Positions 51,225 through 60,841 of a stretch of 64,000 nt of DNA are shown here, piece after piece. The notes under the pieces were generated by a model. It ran no database searches and was not told the DNA's origin. It saw only the letters and a list, made by a program, of their open reading frames with translations. The translations under genes and the position numbers were made by a program. The DNA comes from Pseudovibrio axinellae (lineage in GTDB: Bacteria; Pseudomonadota; Alphaproteobacteria; Rhizobiales; Stappiaceae), in assembly GCF_900110875.1 (NCBI RefSeq), contig NZ_FOFM01000002.1, forward strand, positions 372,001 through 436,000, read 5' to 3'. Positions within the stretch are counted from its first letter, which is position 1; every line of letters begins with the position of its first letter.

Positions 51225-52652
51225 TTATGCACCACCTGCAGGCCAAGGGCCGTGATAACCGGAACCATCCTTGTCGGTGCGCTCAAAGCCATGCTGACCG
51301 AAGAAGTCGCGCTGGCCCTGAATCACATAGGCTGCAGTGCGCTTTTGGCGGATCATGTCAAAAGAGCCTAGAGCAGATGAAAGTGCAGGTGTTGGGATTG
51401 CATTACTGATACCCATGCACAGAACTTCGCGAAGACCCGGAACAGCATCTTTCATGCGCTCTGCGATGGTTGGCGCAAGGTAAAGAGACTCCAAAGTTGG
51501 GTTCTCATCATAAGACTGTGCGATTTCATCCAAAAAGCGGGAACGGATAATGCAGCCCTGACGCCAGATGCGGGCAATATCGCCCATCGGCAAGTCCCAG
51601 CCGTTTTCCTTGCCACCAGCTGCGAGGACAGCAAAGCCTTCAGCGTAGGCAGCAATTTTACCTGCAATCAATGCGCTCTCACATGCATCGATGCCTTCCT
51701 GTTTCTCTTCCCAGCTAAGAGTTTCATCAAGCTGTGGGTAGACCTCAGCAATCTCCTGACGCAGCGAACGGCTTGCAGACATGCAGCGCGCAGCCACAGC
51801 AGCATCAATACCGGTTGCAGGAACGCCAAGTAGGTGGGCCTCAACAGCTGACCAGCGACCAGTGCCTTTCTGGCCTGCAGTATCAAGGATAATGTCGAGA
51901 ATTGGCTTGCCGCTCTCTTCGTCGATCACACCCATAACATTTGCTGTGATTTCAATGAGATAAGAAGCAAGTGGGCCTTCGTTCCATTTGGAAAAGATCT
52001 TTGCCTGTTCCTCAATGCTAAGGCCAAGTGATTTAGTCATCACTTCATGTACTTCGGCGATCATCTGCATATCGGCATACTCAATACCGTTGTGCAGAGT
52101 CTTCACGAAGTGGCCAGCACCTTCAGGTCCCATCAGTGCAACGCAAGGCTCGTCATTGTGCTTTGCCGAAATAGCCTTGAGAATTGGCTCGATGCGGCCA
52201 TAGGCAGCTTCGGAAGCGCCAACCATGATGGAAGGTCCAAAACGAGCGCCTTCTGCTCCCCCTGAAACACCCATTCCAACAAAGGTGAAAGGCGTGTCTG
52301 CCAGCTCTTTGTAACGACGGTTGCTATCATGAAAGTCGCTGTTGCCCGCGTCGATCAGAATATCGCCGTCCTTCAGATGCTCTCTCAAAACAGAGATCTG
52401 CTGGTCAACAGGAGCGCCTGCAGGAACCATTAAAATGATAGGGCGGGGGGCTTTGATGTTTGCGACCAGCTCTTCTGAGCTGTAGCAAGGGATAAACATG
52501 TCTTTGAGGTGCCCGGCTTTTTCCATAAATGCCTGGGTGCCCTCTGCAGTGCGGTTGTATACCGCCACCTTATAGCCATTGTCCGCAATGTTGAGAGCTA
52601 GGTTGGCTCCCATAACGCCCAGCCCAACAAGGCCGATGTCTGCCTGTGTCAT
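51225..52652 (-). CDS. gnd: 6-phosphogluconate dehydrogenase, decarboxylating
   Basis: Converts 6-phosphogluconate to ribulose-5-phosphate and CO2 with NADP+ in the oxidative pentose phosphate pathway. 475 residues, the length of the long-type enzyme. N-terminal Rossmann motif IGLVGLGVMGANLALNIADNGYKVAVYNRT is intact. Catalytic Lys and His are within GPEGAGHFVKTLHNGIEYADMQMIAE, and the C-terminal FFGQHGFERTDKDGSGYHGPWP loop is present. ATG at 52652 has GGAGAG about 11 bases upstream. A TTG at 52655 would give one extra residue. It is monocistronic in layout. Confidence 0.96.
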   Translation of the reverse strand: MTQADIGLVGLGVMGANLALNIADNGYKVAVYNRTAEGTQAFMEKAGHLKDMFIPCYSSEELVANIKAPRPIILMVPAGAPVDQQISVLREHLKDGDILIDAGNSDFHDSNRRYKELADTPFTFVGMGVSGGAEGARFGPSIMVGASEAAYGRIEPILKAISAKHNDEPCVALMGPEGAGHFVKTLHNGIEYADMQMIAEVHEVMTKSLGLSIEEQAKIFSKWNEGPLASYLIEITANVMGVIDEESGKPILDIILDTAGQKGTGRWSAVEAHLLGVPATGIDAAVAARCMSASRSLRQEIAEVYPQLDETLSWEEKQEGIDACESALIAGKIAAYAEGFAVLAAGGKENGWDLPMGDIARIWRQGCIIRSRFLDEIAQSYDENPTLESLYLAPTIAERMKDAVPGLREVLCMGISNAIPTPALSSALGSFDMIRQKRTAAYVIQGQRDFFGQHGFERTDKDGSGYHGPWPAGGA

Positions 52653-52850
52653 CAATACTCTCCGCGCTGCATATGGTGCACAGACACGCGCAAAACTACC
52701 CCAATAGATAACTTGGAGATCGTATGCGCTTGTGCATTAGAAACTAGGTCAGTGGCATAGGTGAAAAACGAGTTTTTGCCAAGCTACGAATAAGAAAATT
52801 CCGCAATAGCCTAATAAAACTGCAGAAATAGCGCTTTTTTGGAAGCTTCC

Positions 52851-53795
52851 TTATTTCATGGATATCGAAAGCACCTCTTTTGCAGCTATCTCCAGCGCCA
52901 CAGCTGACTCCTGCAACTGACTGCGCTCCAGATCGTCCATACTTGGAAAGAGCGTCGCCTCAATACCGTCTGCACCCAGAACGCGTGGAACGGATAGCGC
53001 TGTGTCCTTCACGCCAACAATCTCCTCATTGACGATCGAAAGGCTGATCACAGCGTGTTCGTTGGTCAAGATGGCTTTTACAATGCGTGACAAACCAGCG
53101 CCGATGCCATAGTTGGTCGCGCCCTTGCCTTCAATGATGGAGTAGGCGGCATAGCGTACGCCATGATCAATGCGATTACGGACTTCCTGCGTAATTGGCT
53201 TGTTGATTTGTTCTGCAAAGGTGAACAGGGGCGTGTTGCCTGCTTTTGCACCAGACCAGATGAGAACCTCGCTGTCACCATGCTCGCCAAGAACGTCTGC
53301 ATGGACAGAGTTTGGTGTGATGCCAAGGTGTTTGCCAAGCAAGGTACGAAAGCGTGCAGTATCCAAAATTGTGCCAGATCCGATAACACGGCTGCGCGGT
53401 AGGCCGGAAATTTCGGTCGCAATCTGAGTCATGATATCAACGGGGTTAGTTGAAATGATCAAAATGGCATTTGGTGCATATTTCAAAACTTCTGGAATGA
53501 CGCTTGCAAACACGCCTGCATTGCGGGCCAGAAGCTCAATACGCGTCTCGCCCGGTTGTTGGCTGACGCCAGCTGCAATAACAACAACCGTAGCATTTTT
53601 CAGGTCGCTGTAATCACCGCTGATAATGCTCATTGGGCGGGCAAAGGGAGTTGCATGAAGAATATCTTCTGCCTGGGCAACCGCTAATTGAGGGTTGTAA
53701 TCGACGAGTACAATTTCGTTGCCCACACCGTTCAGAGCCATGGCATAGGCTGCGGTACTTCCAACTGCGCCAACACCAACTACACCGATCTTCAT
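52851..53795 (-). CDS. L-lactate dehydrogenase (LDH/MDH family)
   Basis: Interconverts L-lactate and pyruvate with NAD(H). 314 residues with an N-terminal IGVVGVGAVGSTAAYAM Rossmann motif. The catalytic His is H172 in LGEHGDSEVLIWSGA, with Asp145 in GTILDTARFR. The specificity-loop residue is Gln (SQQPGETR, Q79 or Q80), as in lactate dehydrogenases; malate enzymes have Arg there. A true malate dehydrogenase is therefore less likely, though related 2-hydroxyacid specificities cannot be excluded. It stands between gnd and mutM on the same strand with gaps of about 200 and 124 bases. Confidence 0.9.
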   Translation of the reverse strand: MKIGVVGVGAVGSTAAYAMALNGVGNEIVLVDYNPQLAVAQAEDILHATPFARPMSIISGDYSDLKNATVVVIAAGVSQQPGETRIELLARNAGVFASVIPEVLKYAPNAILIISTNPVDIMTQIATEISGLPRSRVIGSGTILDTARFRTLLGKHLGITPNSVHADVLGEHGDSEVLIWSGAKAGNTPLFTFAEQINKPITQEVRNRIDHGVRYAAYSIIEGKGATNYGIGAGLSRIVKAILTNEHAVISLSIVNEEIVGVKDTALSVPRVLGADGIEATLFPSMDDLERSQLQESAVALEIAAKEVLSISMK

Positions 53796-53919
53796 AGGCT
53801 ATCCTTTTTGTTATCGCCTGCCGGGCCCACAGCCCTTGGCAAAGTATTATGAAAGTCTCCTAGTCATTCGCTTGCGGCAATGCAATTGGATGACGCGTGA
53901 CATATCAGCTCGGCTGAGA

Positions 53920-54822
53920 TCATTTTTGACATTTCGGGCAATAAAACGTTGAACGTCCATTATGTACTTTCCGCTCAATTACGCCCGTGCACCCTGGTGT
54001 TCTGCAAGCCTCTCCCTCGCGGTCGTAGACAGAAAAGTTATGCTGGAAATATCCCAATGAGCCATCAGCCTGTCTGTGGTCTTTGAGAGAGGAGCCTCCC
54101 GAAGCAATGGCTTCTTGCAGGACTTCTCGAATGTGATTGGAAAGTTCATCAGCCTTCTGGCGTGGTTTCCCACTCTTACTTGTAAGAGTTGAGGCGCTGT
54201 GAAACGGGCTCAACCCAGTTCTCCAAAGCGTTTCACACACATAAATATTCCCAAGCCCTGCAACGAACTTTTGGTTGAGCAGTGCAGCTTTTAAAGAAGT
54301 CTTGCGGTTGTGGAACAAATTGGCAAGATATGCGCCATTGAGCTCATTCCCCAGTGGTTCAATCCCCATGCTGGCAAACATTGGGTGCGTGGCCAACTCA
54401 CTCCGTGGTATTAGGATCATGAACCCAAAGCGACGAGGATCGTTGTAAATTATCTTGACGATCGTTTCCCGGTCAGCGGGTCGCACGTGAAAAATTATGT
54501 GATCATGCTGGGGGTGCTTTCCAGTTACATGATACATTTCAACCGTTTGCGTTGGCTTAAGGTCCTTGGTTTCGATCCAGCGAAATGAACCGGACATGCC
54601 AAGGTGCATCACCAAAACATCACCACTGTCGAGATCAAGCAGTAAGTATTTGGCGCGTCGACTGAAGGAAACGACCTTGCGATTTTCCAGCCGATCTACA
54701 AAATCGTTACCAAATGGAAAACGAAGGTCAGGTCGGCGTTGTTCAACTCTGCAAATTGTTGCATTGTCAAAAAAAGGAGCTAGTCCGCGGCGGACTGTTT
54801 CAACCTCCGGTAATTCAGGCAT
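53920..54822 (-). CDS. mutM: Formamidopyrimidine-DNA glycosylase
   Basis: Removes 8-oxoguanine and other oxidised purines from DNA and cuts the strand by beta/delta elimination. 300 residues from ATG at 54822, giving [18 protein letters not shown], where Pro2 is the catalytic N-terminus and Glu3 the acid. A longer frame to 54891 has no reason to be used because the N-terminal Pro must be exposed. The helix-two-turn-helix region is [29 protein letters not shown]. The C-terminal zinc finger is complete ([13 protein letters not shown], then FYCPKCQ). It diverges from ubiE. Confidence 0.97.
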   Translation of the reverse strand: MPELPEVETVRRGLAPFFDNATICRVEQRRPDLRFPFGNDFVDRLENRKVVSFSRRAKYLLLDLDSGDVLVMHLGMSGSFRWIETKDLKPTQTVEMYHVTGKHPQHDHIIFHVRPADRETIVKIIYNDPRRFGFMILIPRSELATHPMFASMGIEPLGNELNGAYLANLFHNRKTSLKAALLNQKFVAGLGNIYVCETLWRTGLSPFHSASTLTSKSGKPRQKADELSNHIREVLQEAIASGGSSLKDHRQADGSLGYFQHNFSVYDREGEACRTPGCTGVIERKVHNGRSTFYCPKCQK

Positions 54823-54930
54823 AAGATATCCGTTGGTACAGTGGTTTGCTGCTGGGCAAAGATTGCGTTCTATAATAGCGCTTTGCAACAAGCTGTACTA
54901 TGTTCGCCCGCGAAATGGAGTGATTTGATT

Positions 54931-55734
54931 ATGGCGCGTGAGTTCTCAACCCCTGAGCAGGCTTCGGTAACAGACCCGTCCGAAATGGCGACAAGCTTCG
55001 GTTTTCGTACCGTTCGTGAAGGTGAAAAGCAGGATTTAGTGGATGATGTTTTCCACAAGGTAGCTTCGCGCTATGACCTGATGAACGACTTAATGTCTGG
55101 TGGATTGCACCGTCTTTGGAAAGACGCGATGGTTTCCAGCCTGCGACCTCCCAAGAGTGGCGCCCGCGAATGGCGACACCTGGATGTCGCTGGAGGAACT
55201 GGCGATATCGCAATGCGTACAGTCGAACGCTCCAATCGCACTGTGATGTCAACGGTTTGCGACATCAATGGTTCAATGCTTGGCGTTGGCAAAGACCGCG
55301 CAGCAGCTGCGGGCCTGTCGCAAAACATTGAATTTGTGTTGGGAAATGCGGAAGAGCTTCCCTTCCCAGATAAGCACTTTGATGCTTACACGATTGCTTT
55401 TGGTATCCGAAACGTACCGCAGATCGATAAAGCGCTACAAGAAGCACATCGCGTTTTGAAGCGTGGTGGCCGTTTTATGTGTCTGGAATTTTCTCAGGTG
55501 GACGTACCTGCGTTCGACAAGCTGTATGATCTTATGTCATTCCATGCCATTCCAAAAATTGGACAGGTTGTGACAGGTGATGGAGATGCCTACAGCTATC
55601 TTGTCGAATCTATTCGCAAGTTTCCAAATCAGGAACGTTTTGCGCAGATGATACGGACGGCAGGCTTCGAGCGTGTCACATATCGCAATTACACCGGCGG
55701 CATCGCTGCTCTTCACTCCGGCTGGAAAATCTAA
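54931..55734 (+). CDS. ubiE: Demethylmenaquinone/2-polyprenyl-6-methoxy-1,4-benzoquinol C-methyltransferase
   Basis: C-methylates the ring in ubiquinone (and, where present, menaquinone) synthesis with SAM. 267 residues from ATG at 54931 with GGAG 11 bases upstream. A longer frame to 54841 is not supported. Motifs are [29 protein letters not shown]-binding [12 protein letters not shown], and the UbiE signature [35 protein letters not shown] near the end is also typical. It is followed after six bases by ubiB. The mutM-ubiE-ubiB neighbourhood is conserved in alphaproteobacteria. Confidence 0.96.
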   Translation: MAREFSTPEQASVTDPSEMATSFGFRTVREGEKQDLVDDVFHKVASRYDLMNDLMSGGLHRLWKDAMVSSLRPPKSGAREWRHLDVAGGTGDIAMRTVERSNRTVMSTVCDINGSMLGVGKDRAAAAGLSQNIEFVLGNAEELPFPDKHFDAYTIAFGIRNVPQIDKALQEAHRVLKRGGRFMCLEFSQVDVPAFDKLYDLMSFHAIPKIGQVVTGDGDAYSYLVESIRKFPNQERFAQMIRTAGFERVTYRNYTGGIAALHSGWKI

Positions 55735-55740
55735 CCAGTT

Positions 55741-57324
55741 ATGATCGCAAATATTGTGCCCTTTATGCGTCTGGTTTTCGCAGGCTATGTTATGGCCCGC
55801 GAAGGTGTGTTTGGACTGGCTTCTTTGCCGGAACTTCCCCCTGGCCCGCGCCTTGCCATCGGGATGGCCCGCATGGTGGAGCGGCGCGGCATCGAAAAGA
55901 AAGATGCCGCCGCGCGCCTGACAGACGCTTTGAACCGGTTAGGCCCTTCCTACATCAAGCTCGGGCAGTTTCTGGCAACCAGACCTGACGTTGTAGGCAA
56001 GGAGGCTGCGAAAGAACTCTCCGCACTACAAGACAACGTACCTCCATTTGCTACGGAATATGCTCGTAAAACAGTGGAAGAGCAGCTTGGTAAGACGGTC
56101 GAAGATCACTTTGAAGAATTCGGAGAACCGGTGGCTGCTGCTTCTATTGCGCAGGTGCACCCCGCTTTCTTCCGTAACCGTGATGGAGAGTTGCAAAAGG
56201 TCGCCGTTAAAGTTCTTCGTCCAGGTGTCGAACGTGGCTTTAAAAGAGACCTGAAAAGCTTTTATCTAGCTGCCCGTATGGCCGAACGTTTCAGCCCGGC
56301 AAGCCGGCGCTTACGTCCTCTCGCCATGGTCGAAACCTATGAACGTGCTGTAGCCCTTGAAATGGACTTACGCATGGAAGCGGCAGCTCTTTCTGAAATG
56401 GGCGAAAACTCCAGGGAAGATAAAGGCTTCCGGGTGCCAGCCGTAGAGTGGACCAGGACATCTCGCTCCGTGCTTTGTATGGATTGGATCGACGGTGTAA
56501 AGCTCTCGAACGTTGAAGGTATCGCGGAAGCAGGCCATGATTTGGCTGAGCTTGGAAACAGAGTCATTCAAAGCTTTTTGCGGCACGCGGTGCGCGATGG
56601 CTTCTTCCACGCAGACATGCACCAAGGCAATCTGTTCGTAGAACCTGATGGAACGCTTGTCGCTGTGGATTTGGGTATCACTGGTCGCCTTGGCCTTGCT
56701 GAACGCCGGTTTCTTGCTGAAATCCTCTATGGGTTCATCACTCGTAACTATCTGCGGGTTGCTGAGGTCCACTTTGAAGCAGGTTACGTGCCAGCAGATC
56801 AGGATGTGGATGTGTTTGCTCAGGCGATCCGAGCGATTGGTGAGCCGATCCATGGACATGATGCGAGCGAGATTTCAATGGCACGCTTGCTAACGCAGCT
56901 GTTTGAAGTGACTGAGATGTTTAACATGCATACTCAGCCTCAGCTCATTCTTCTTCAAAAGAATATGGTTTTGGCAGAAGGTGTCGCGCGTTCTTTGAAC
57001 CCGCATCTTGATATGTGGAATACAGCTGATCCTGTTGTAACCAGCTGGATTCAAAGAAACCTTGGCCCGATGGGACGTATTTCTGACCTTGCAACCGGCG
57101 TTACAGTTCTTGGGCGCCTTGCAAGTGATTTGCCGATTATCGCAGACCGCGCCAGCAAATTCTCAAATCAGCTTGAGCTAATGGCTAATAACGGTTTGAG
57201 ATTCGATGAGGCAACAGCAGATGCGATTGGTAAGGCGGAAGCCAAACATAGTCGCTCCGGTCGGGTCGCCTTGTGGGTCATCGCGATTGCCCTGTCAGTA
57301 ATTGCTTTTGGAACCTACTTCTAG
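55741..57324 (+). CDS. ubiB: ABC1/ADCK-family atypical kinase, ubiquinone biosynthesis
   Basis: Needed for ubiquinone synthesis, probably extracting lipid intermediates from the membrane with ATP hydrolysis. 527 residues. The family KxGQ motif is seen in YIKLGQFLATRPDVV. AAASIAQVHPA is the A-rich loop. Catalytic-type HADMHQGNLFV and DLGITGRL (DFG-like) follow. The C-terminus has a membrane segment (VALWVIAIALSVIAFGTYF). It forms an operon with ubiE and ends at a strong terminator. Confidence 0.96.
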   Translation: MIANIVPFMRLVFAGYVMAREGVFGLASLPELPPGPRLAIGMARMVERRGIEKKDAAARLTDALNRLGPSYIKLGQFLATRPDVVGKEAAKELSALQDNVPPFATEYARKTVEEQLGKTVEDHFEEFGEPVAAASIAQVHPAFFRNRDGELQKVAVKVLRPGVERGFKRDLKSFYLAARMAERFSPASRRLRPLAMVETYERAVALEMDLRMEAAALSEMGENSREDKGFRVPAVEWTRTSRSVLCMDWIDGVKLSNVEGIAEAGHDLAELGNRVIQSFLRHAVRDGFFHADMHQGNLFVEPDGTLVAVDLGITGRLGLAERRFLAEILYGFITRNYLRVAEVHFEAGYVPADQDVDVFAQAIRAIGEPIHGHDASEISMARLLTQLFEVTEMFNMHTQPQLILLQKNMVLAEGVARSLNPHLDMWNTADPVVTSWIQRNLGPMGRISDLATGVTVLGRLASDLPIIADRASKFSNQLELMANNGLRFDEATADAIGKAEAKHSRSGRVALWVIAIALSVIAFGTYF

Positions 57325-57346
57325 CGCCTTAATTAAGACTGATAGA

Positions 57347-57377
57347 AGCGGGAACCTCGTCGGTTCCCGCTTTTTTT
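57347..57377 (+). terminator. Rho-independent terminator of ubiE-ubiB
   Basis: AGCGGGAACC and GGTTCCCGCT form a perfect 10-bp stem around TCGTC, followed by seven Ts. It lies 22 bases after the ubiB stop. Confidence 0.93.
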
Positions 57378-57618
57378 GTGCCTAGTGGTTCTTCGAAATC
57401 TAGAGATAATAAGAATACGCTAAGTTACTGCATAAATTTATCTAAGTTTTATATAGTCATTGCAATTGATGCTATGAATTGTAGGCGGGTTGTTGTCCAG
57501 TAAAACGTGTTAAAAGCAAGGTGTATTGAGAGAAGTATTTGAGAATTCTATGCTCTTACAAGAAATTTAGTAGGGCGCTCAGTGCATTTGTGAAAACACT
57601 CTTCTTGGAGGTGCCGCT

Positions 57619-58281
57619 ATGCCAGATAGTTCTGAAATGGGGACCCGTGAACGGTTAATTGATGCCGCTGAACGCTTGCTCGCTGAACATGGTCTTGCTG
57701 AAACCTCTGTAAGAATGATCACGGAAAAAGCAGATGCGAACGTTGCTGCCGTTAACTATCACTTCGGAAGCAAAGAGGATTTGATAAGAGCTGTCTTCAT
57801 GCGGCGCCTCAGAGAAATCGATGATATGCGCATGCAAAGGCTTGATACGCTGGAGGTTGGCGGGCGCCAGCCAGATGTTGAGGAGATCACCCGTGCGTTC
57901 ATGGAGCCCTTGATTGTTCAAGGCATTTCCAGAGATACCGGGAAGCTGGTTCCATTTGTGGTCCTTATTCGTCAGGTCTTTTCTGACCCAGAATCAGGAC
58001 AGAAGATCATGCATTCATGGGAGCCACCCAAAATTATCCTTCGGATCACGAAAGCTCTGGCAAGAGCGACAGAGTGTGACATCCCAACAGGTCCGCGTGC
58101 GCAATTGCTGATGATGCTGATGCACAGCGCAACGCTGGAAGCTCTGTATGTGGTCACTGGAGCTTCCAAAGGCCCTTATGACGAAGAGATGGATCAGGAC
58201 GAGATTGTCGAAGGAACGATCCGCTTTGTATCAAGTGGCATTCGCGCGTTCTTCCGCACAGATGCACTGCAAGAGGCCTGA
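57619..58281 (+). CDS. TetR-family transcriptional regulator
   Basis: 220 residues. An N-terminal HTH (TRERLIDAAERLLAEHGLAETSVRMITEKADANVAAVNYHFGSKEDLIRAVF) is clear, followed by an all-alpha C-terminal domain like the DUF1956/CerR group. A strong RBS (GGAGGT, six bases upstream) supports the ATG at 57619. The 294-base gap upstream is AT-rich after the terminator and should hold its promoter. It converges on alkB. Target and ligand are unknown. Confidence 0.88.
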   Translation: MPDSSEMGTRERLIDAAERLLAEHGLAETSVRMITEKADANVAAVNYHFGSKEDLIRAVFMRRLREIDDMRMQRLDTLEVGGRQPDVEEITRAFMEPLIVQGISRDTGKLVPFVVLIRQVFSDPESGQKIMHSWEPPKIILRITKALARATECDIPTGPRAQLLMMLMHSATLEALYVVTGASKGPYDEEMDQDEIVEGTIRFVSSGIRAFFRTDALQEA

Positions 58282-58300
58282 CACCGGTCTGAGGATGTCG

Positions 58301-58921
58301 CTAAAGTGGAGATACCCGCCGCAGTGTCAGGTTGAGTCTGCCTCCGTCTTTTAGCAGACTTGAACTGCCCCCTAGAATACGGTCGATACCGTGGTAGCAA
58401 AGACGTGCGTCTCCACCGAGCACAATTACATCCCCTGAGCTGAGTTTCATCGACTGTGTTGGCCCGCCACGCTTGGTGCCTCCCAGCCGAAAAACGGCTG
58501 TGTCGCCCAGGCTTACAGAAATGACAGGCGCCTCAAAAGCCTTCTCATCTCGGTCTTGGTGCATTCCCATTTTTGCTGTCGAGTTATAATAGTTCACCAA
58601 ACAAGCTTCTGGTGGGGCAGCGCATTGGCCTACATGCCGCCATAGATCCAGCAACACATCAGGAATTGCTGGCCAAGGCGTGCCGCTTTGTGGGTGGTGC
58701 GGTTGGTAACGGTAGCCCGCCCGGTCAGATACCCAACCTAGTGTACCCAAGTTTGTCATCCGAACAGAGAAGGGCTTTCCTGTGCGCGGCATTGTGGGAG
58801 TGAAGAGAGGAGCTGCTTTGACAAGCCCACGCAAAAGGCCGGTCATTTCCTTTTGCTGTTCGGCCGAGAAGTACCCCGGTAAGTATTGGAAACCGCTTGG
58901 AAAACTGTCGTTTAGTTGCAT
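58301..58921 (-). CDS. alkB: Alpha-ketoglutarate-dependent DNA dealkylase
   Basis: Repairs 1-methyladenine and 3-methylcytosine by oxidative demethylation using Fe(II), O2 and 2-oxoglutarate. 206 residues. Iron ligands are H and D in GMHQDRDEKAF and the second H in CYHGIDRI. Oxoglutarate-binding Arg lies in GRLNLTLRRV. NYYNSTAKMGMHQD is the AlkB signature. The N-terminal NLGTLGWVSDRAGYRY loop is typical of bacterial AlkB. It converges on the TetR gene with a 19-base gap. No ada regulator is visible nearby. Confidence 0.94.
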   Translation of the reverse strand: MQLNDSFPSGFQYLPGYFSAEQQKEMTGLLRGLVKAAPLFTPTMPRTGKPFSVRMTNLGTLGWVSDRAGYRYQPHHPQSGTPWPAIPDVLLDLWRHVGQCAAPPEACLVNYYNSTAKMGMHQDRDEKAFEAPVISVSLGDTAVFRLGGTKRGGPTQSMKLSSGDVIVLGGDARLCYHGIDRILGGSSSLLKDGGRLNLTLRRVSPL

Positions 58922-59056
58922 TATAAAACCTCACTTCCCCCAAGTGTATCCTGTGAAAGTTACGCTTACAGAAAAAGCAAACTTGGAGAGAATTGTCGAA
59001 AGTGAATTTAACGCATAATCTTCAAGATAGAAGCTCACGGTTAAGGAGACCCACAA

Positions 59057-60550
59057 ATGCACCCTCTTCCTCCGCTTCTGTCTACTGTGCTCAATATATT
59101 TGCAGCATTTGTATCTCTCTTCATTCTGCTCACTGCTATCGCCATTGTCGTGTTCTACTTTGTCGATCGCTTCCAGCATAAAGATGCGATCCGTCACAAT
59201 TTCCCGGTCGTGGGTCGATTCCGCGCACTCTTTAGCTATCTGGGAGAATTTTTTCGCCAGTACTTCTTTGCCATGGATCGGGAGGAAATGCCGTTCAACC
59301 GAGCTGAGAGAAACTGGGTGGATCACGCATCAAAGGCCGAAAGCAATACGATGGCGTTTGGGTCCACCAAGAATTTGAGCATACCGGGTACGGCATTGTT
59401 TGTGAACGCTCCTTTTGCCAAACTTGAAGCAGAAATTGATGAGCCTGAGCCATTGCTGATCGGGCCTTACGTTGAAAACCCCTATGTTCCGCCAAGCTAT
59501 TTTAACATTTCTGGTATGAGCTTTGGCGCAATTTCAAGGCCTGCGGTGCTTGCTCTATCTCGGGGTGCAAAAATGGCGAATTGCTGGATGAATACCGGCG
59601 AAGGCGGGTTGTCGCCCTACCATCTGGAAGGCGGGGCAGATATCGTTTTTCAGATAGGTACAGCAAAATATGGCTGCCGAAATGATGACAGCACTCTCAA
59701 CGAAGATAAGCTGAAAAAAGTAACTGACCACGATCAGGTCAAAATGGTCGAGGTTAAGCTCGCCCAAGGGGCAAAGCCTGGTAAAGGCGGCCTATTACCT
59801 GGCGAAAAAGTAACGCCTGAAATTGCTGAAATTCGTGGGATTAAGGCTGGAGAACCCTCCGATTCTCCAAACAGACACCCTGAAATTAGCAATACTGGGG
59901 AACTGTTGGACTTCATCAGCCGCGTTCGAAAAATTGCTAAGAAACCAGTTGGTTTCAAAACAGTCATTGGTTCAAGCTCTTGGCTGGAGGAGTTGTGTAC
60001 CGAAATTAACCACCGGGGAATTGAACACGCACCAGATTTCATCACAATTGATTCCGCTGATGGCGGCACGGGTGCAGCTCCGATGCCACTCATGGACAAT
60101 GTGGGCCTTCGTATATCTGAGGCGCTTCCCATCGTTGATTTCGTTTTACGAAAGCACGATTTGCGTGATCGTATCCGTATCATCGTATCAGGAAAACGAA
60201 TTACACCATCTGCGGTTGCCTTGGCTTTGTGTGCCGGAGCTGACTTTACAGTAACCGCCCGTGGTTTCCTGTTCTCTCTTGGGTGCATTCAGGCGATGCG
60301 CTGCAATAAGAATACTTGCCCGACAGGAATCACGACGCATAACAAAGCACTTCAAGCTGGCTTGGATCCGACTGAAAAGAGCCACAGAGTGGCAGCCTAT
60401 TGCCATAGTGTGCGCATGGAGGTCGATATGATCGCACATGCATGTGGTGTAGATGAAGCGCGTCAGCTTTCGCGCAAGCATGTTCGCATCGTTCAGGGCA
60501 GCGGGCACTCAGTCTCCCTTGATGACCTCTATCCACAAACGCCGTCATAG
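59057..60550 (+). CDS. FMN-binding glutamate-synthase family protein
   Basis: 497 residues. Two N-terminal hydrophobic segments (VLNIFAAFVSLFILLTAIAIVVFYFV) anchor it to the membrane. A glutamate-synthase alpha-subunit-like TIM barrel follows (NISGMSFGAISRPAVLALSRGAKMANCWMNTGEGGLSPYHLEGGADIVFQIG). Further on is SADGGTGAAPMPLMDNVGLRISEALP, which binds FMN. CNKNTCPTGITTHNKALQAGLDP near the C-terminus carries Cys residues where an Fe-S cluster lies in GltS. The amidotransferase domain is absent. The substrate is unknown. ATG at 59057 has AAGGAG about eight bases upstream. It is divergent from alkB. Confidence 0.86.
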   Translation: MHPLPPLLSTVLNIFAAFVSLFILLTAIAIVVFYFVDRFQHKDAIRHNFPVVGRFRALFSYLGEFFRQYFFAMDREEMPFNRAERNWVDHASKAESNTMAFGSTKNLSIPGTALFVNAPFAKLEAEIDEPEPLLIGPYVENPYVPPSYFNISGMSFGAISRPAVLALSRGAKMANCWMNTGEGGLSPYHLEGGADIVFQIGTAKYGCRNDDSTLNEDKLKKVTDHDQVKMVEVKLAQGAKPGKGGLLPGEKVTPEIAEIRGIKAGEPSDSPNRHPEISNTGELLDFISRVRKIAKKPVGFKTVIGSSSWLEELCTEINHRGIEHAPDFITIDSADGGTGAAPMPLMDNVGLRISEALPIVDFVLRKHDLRDRIRIIVSGKRITPSAVALALCAGADFTVTARGFLFSLGCIQAMRCNKNTCPTGITTHNKALQAGLDPTEKSHRVAAYCHSVRMEVDMIAHACGVDEARQLSRKHVRIVQGSGHSVSLDDLYPQTPS

Positions 60551-60678
60551 AGGTGGGATAATGCAGTGCCGCCGGTGGCAATGAAGGTGTTTTGGTGTGG
60601 TTTTCCAAAGAAAAGTTCTTTTTCTTAACTCAAAATGAGCTTCCCATAGATCTTGTGTCGATATATCGGGTCCTCTCC

Positions 60679-60709
60679 CTTGCAGGGGCAGGGGACCCCT
60701 CTTATATAG
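60679..60709 (+). promoter_or_regulatory. Candidate heat-shock (RpoH) promoter of dnaK
   Basis: CTTGCA, 16 bases, then CTTATATAG resembles the alphaproteobacterial sigma-32 pattern CTTGNA-N16-CYTATNT. It would start transcription near 60716, leaving about 125 bases of leader before dnaK. The remaining 60551-60841 region holds no gene. Confidence 0.6.
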
Positions 60710-60723
60710 CCAATTGAAGTTTT

Positions 60724-60751
60724 CTTGCGTGTTTGCGACAACTCACGCAAG
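60724..60751 (+). promoter_or_regulatory. Leader stem-loop upstream of dnaK
   Basis: CTTGCGTG (60724-60731) and CACGCAAG (60744-60751) are exact complements with a 12-base loop in the presumed dnaK leader. It is not a CIRCE element. It may protect or regulate the mRNA. Confidence 0.5.
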
Positions 60752-60841
60752 TGCAATGTATTGGGGACCGGTTGGAAGCTGATCCGACAAGATCCGAAGG
60801 CCTACGGGGTTCGGGCGGTCTGCCGAAAGGAGAGTGAAAAC

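Noticed and set aside
52851-53795. Malate dehydrogenase reading of the LDH/MDH gene
   Set aside because: The substrate-specificity loop has Gln (SQQPGETR) instead of the Arg of malate enzymes.
60725-60841. N-terminal extension of dnaK
   Set aside because: The conserved [14 protein letters not shown] start and the AGGAG site place the start at 60842.
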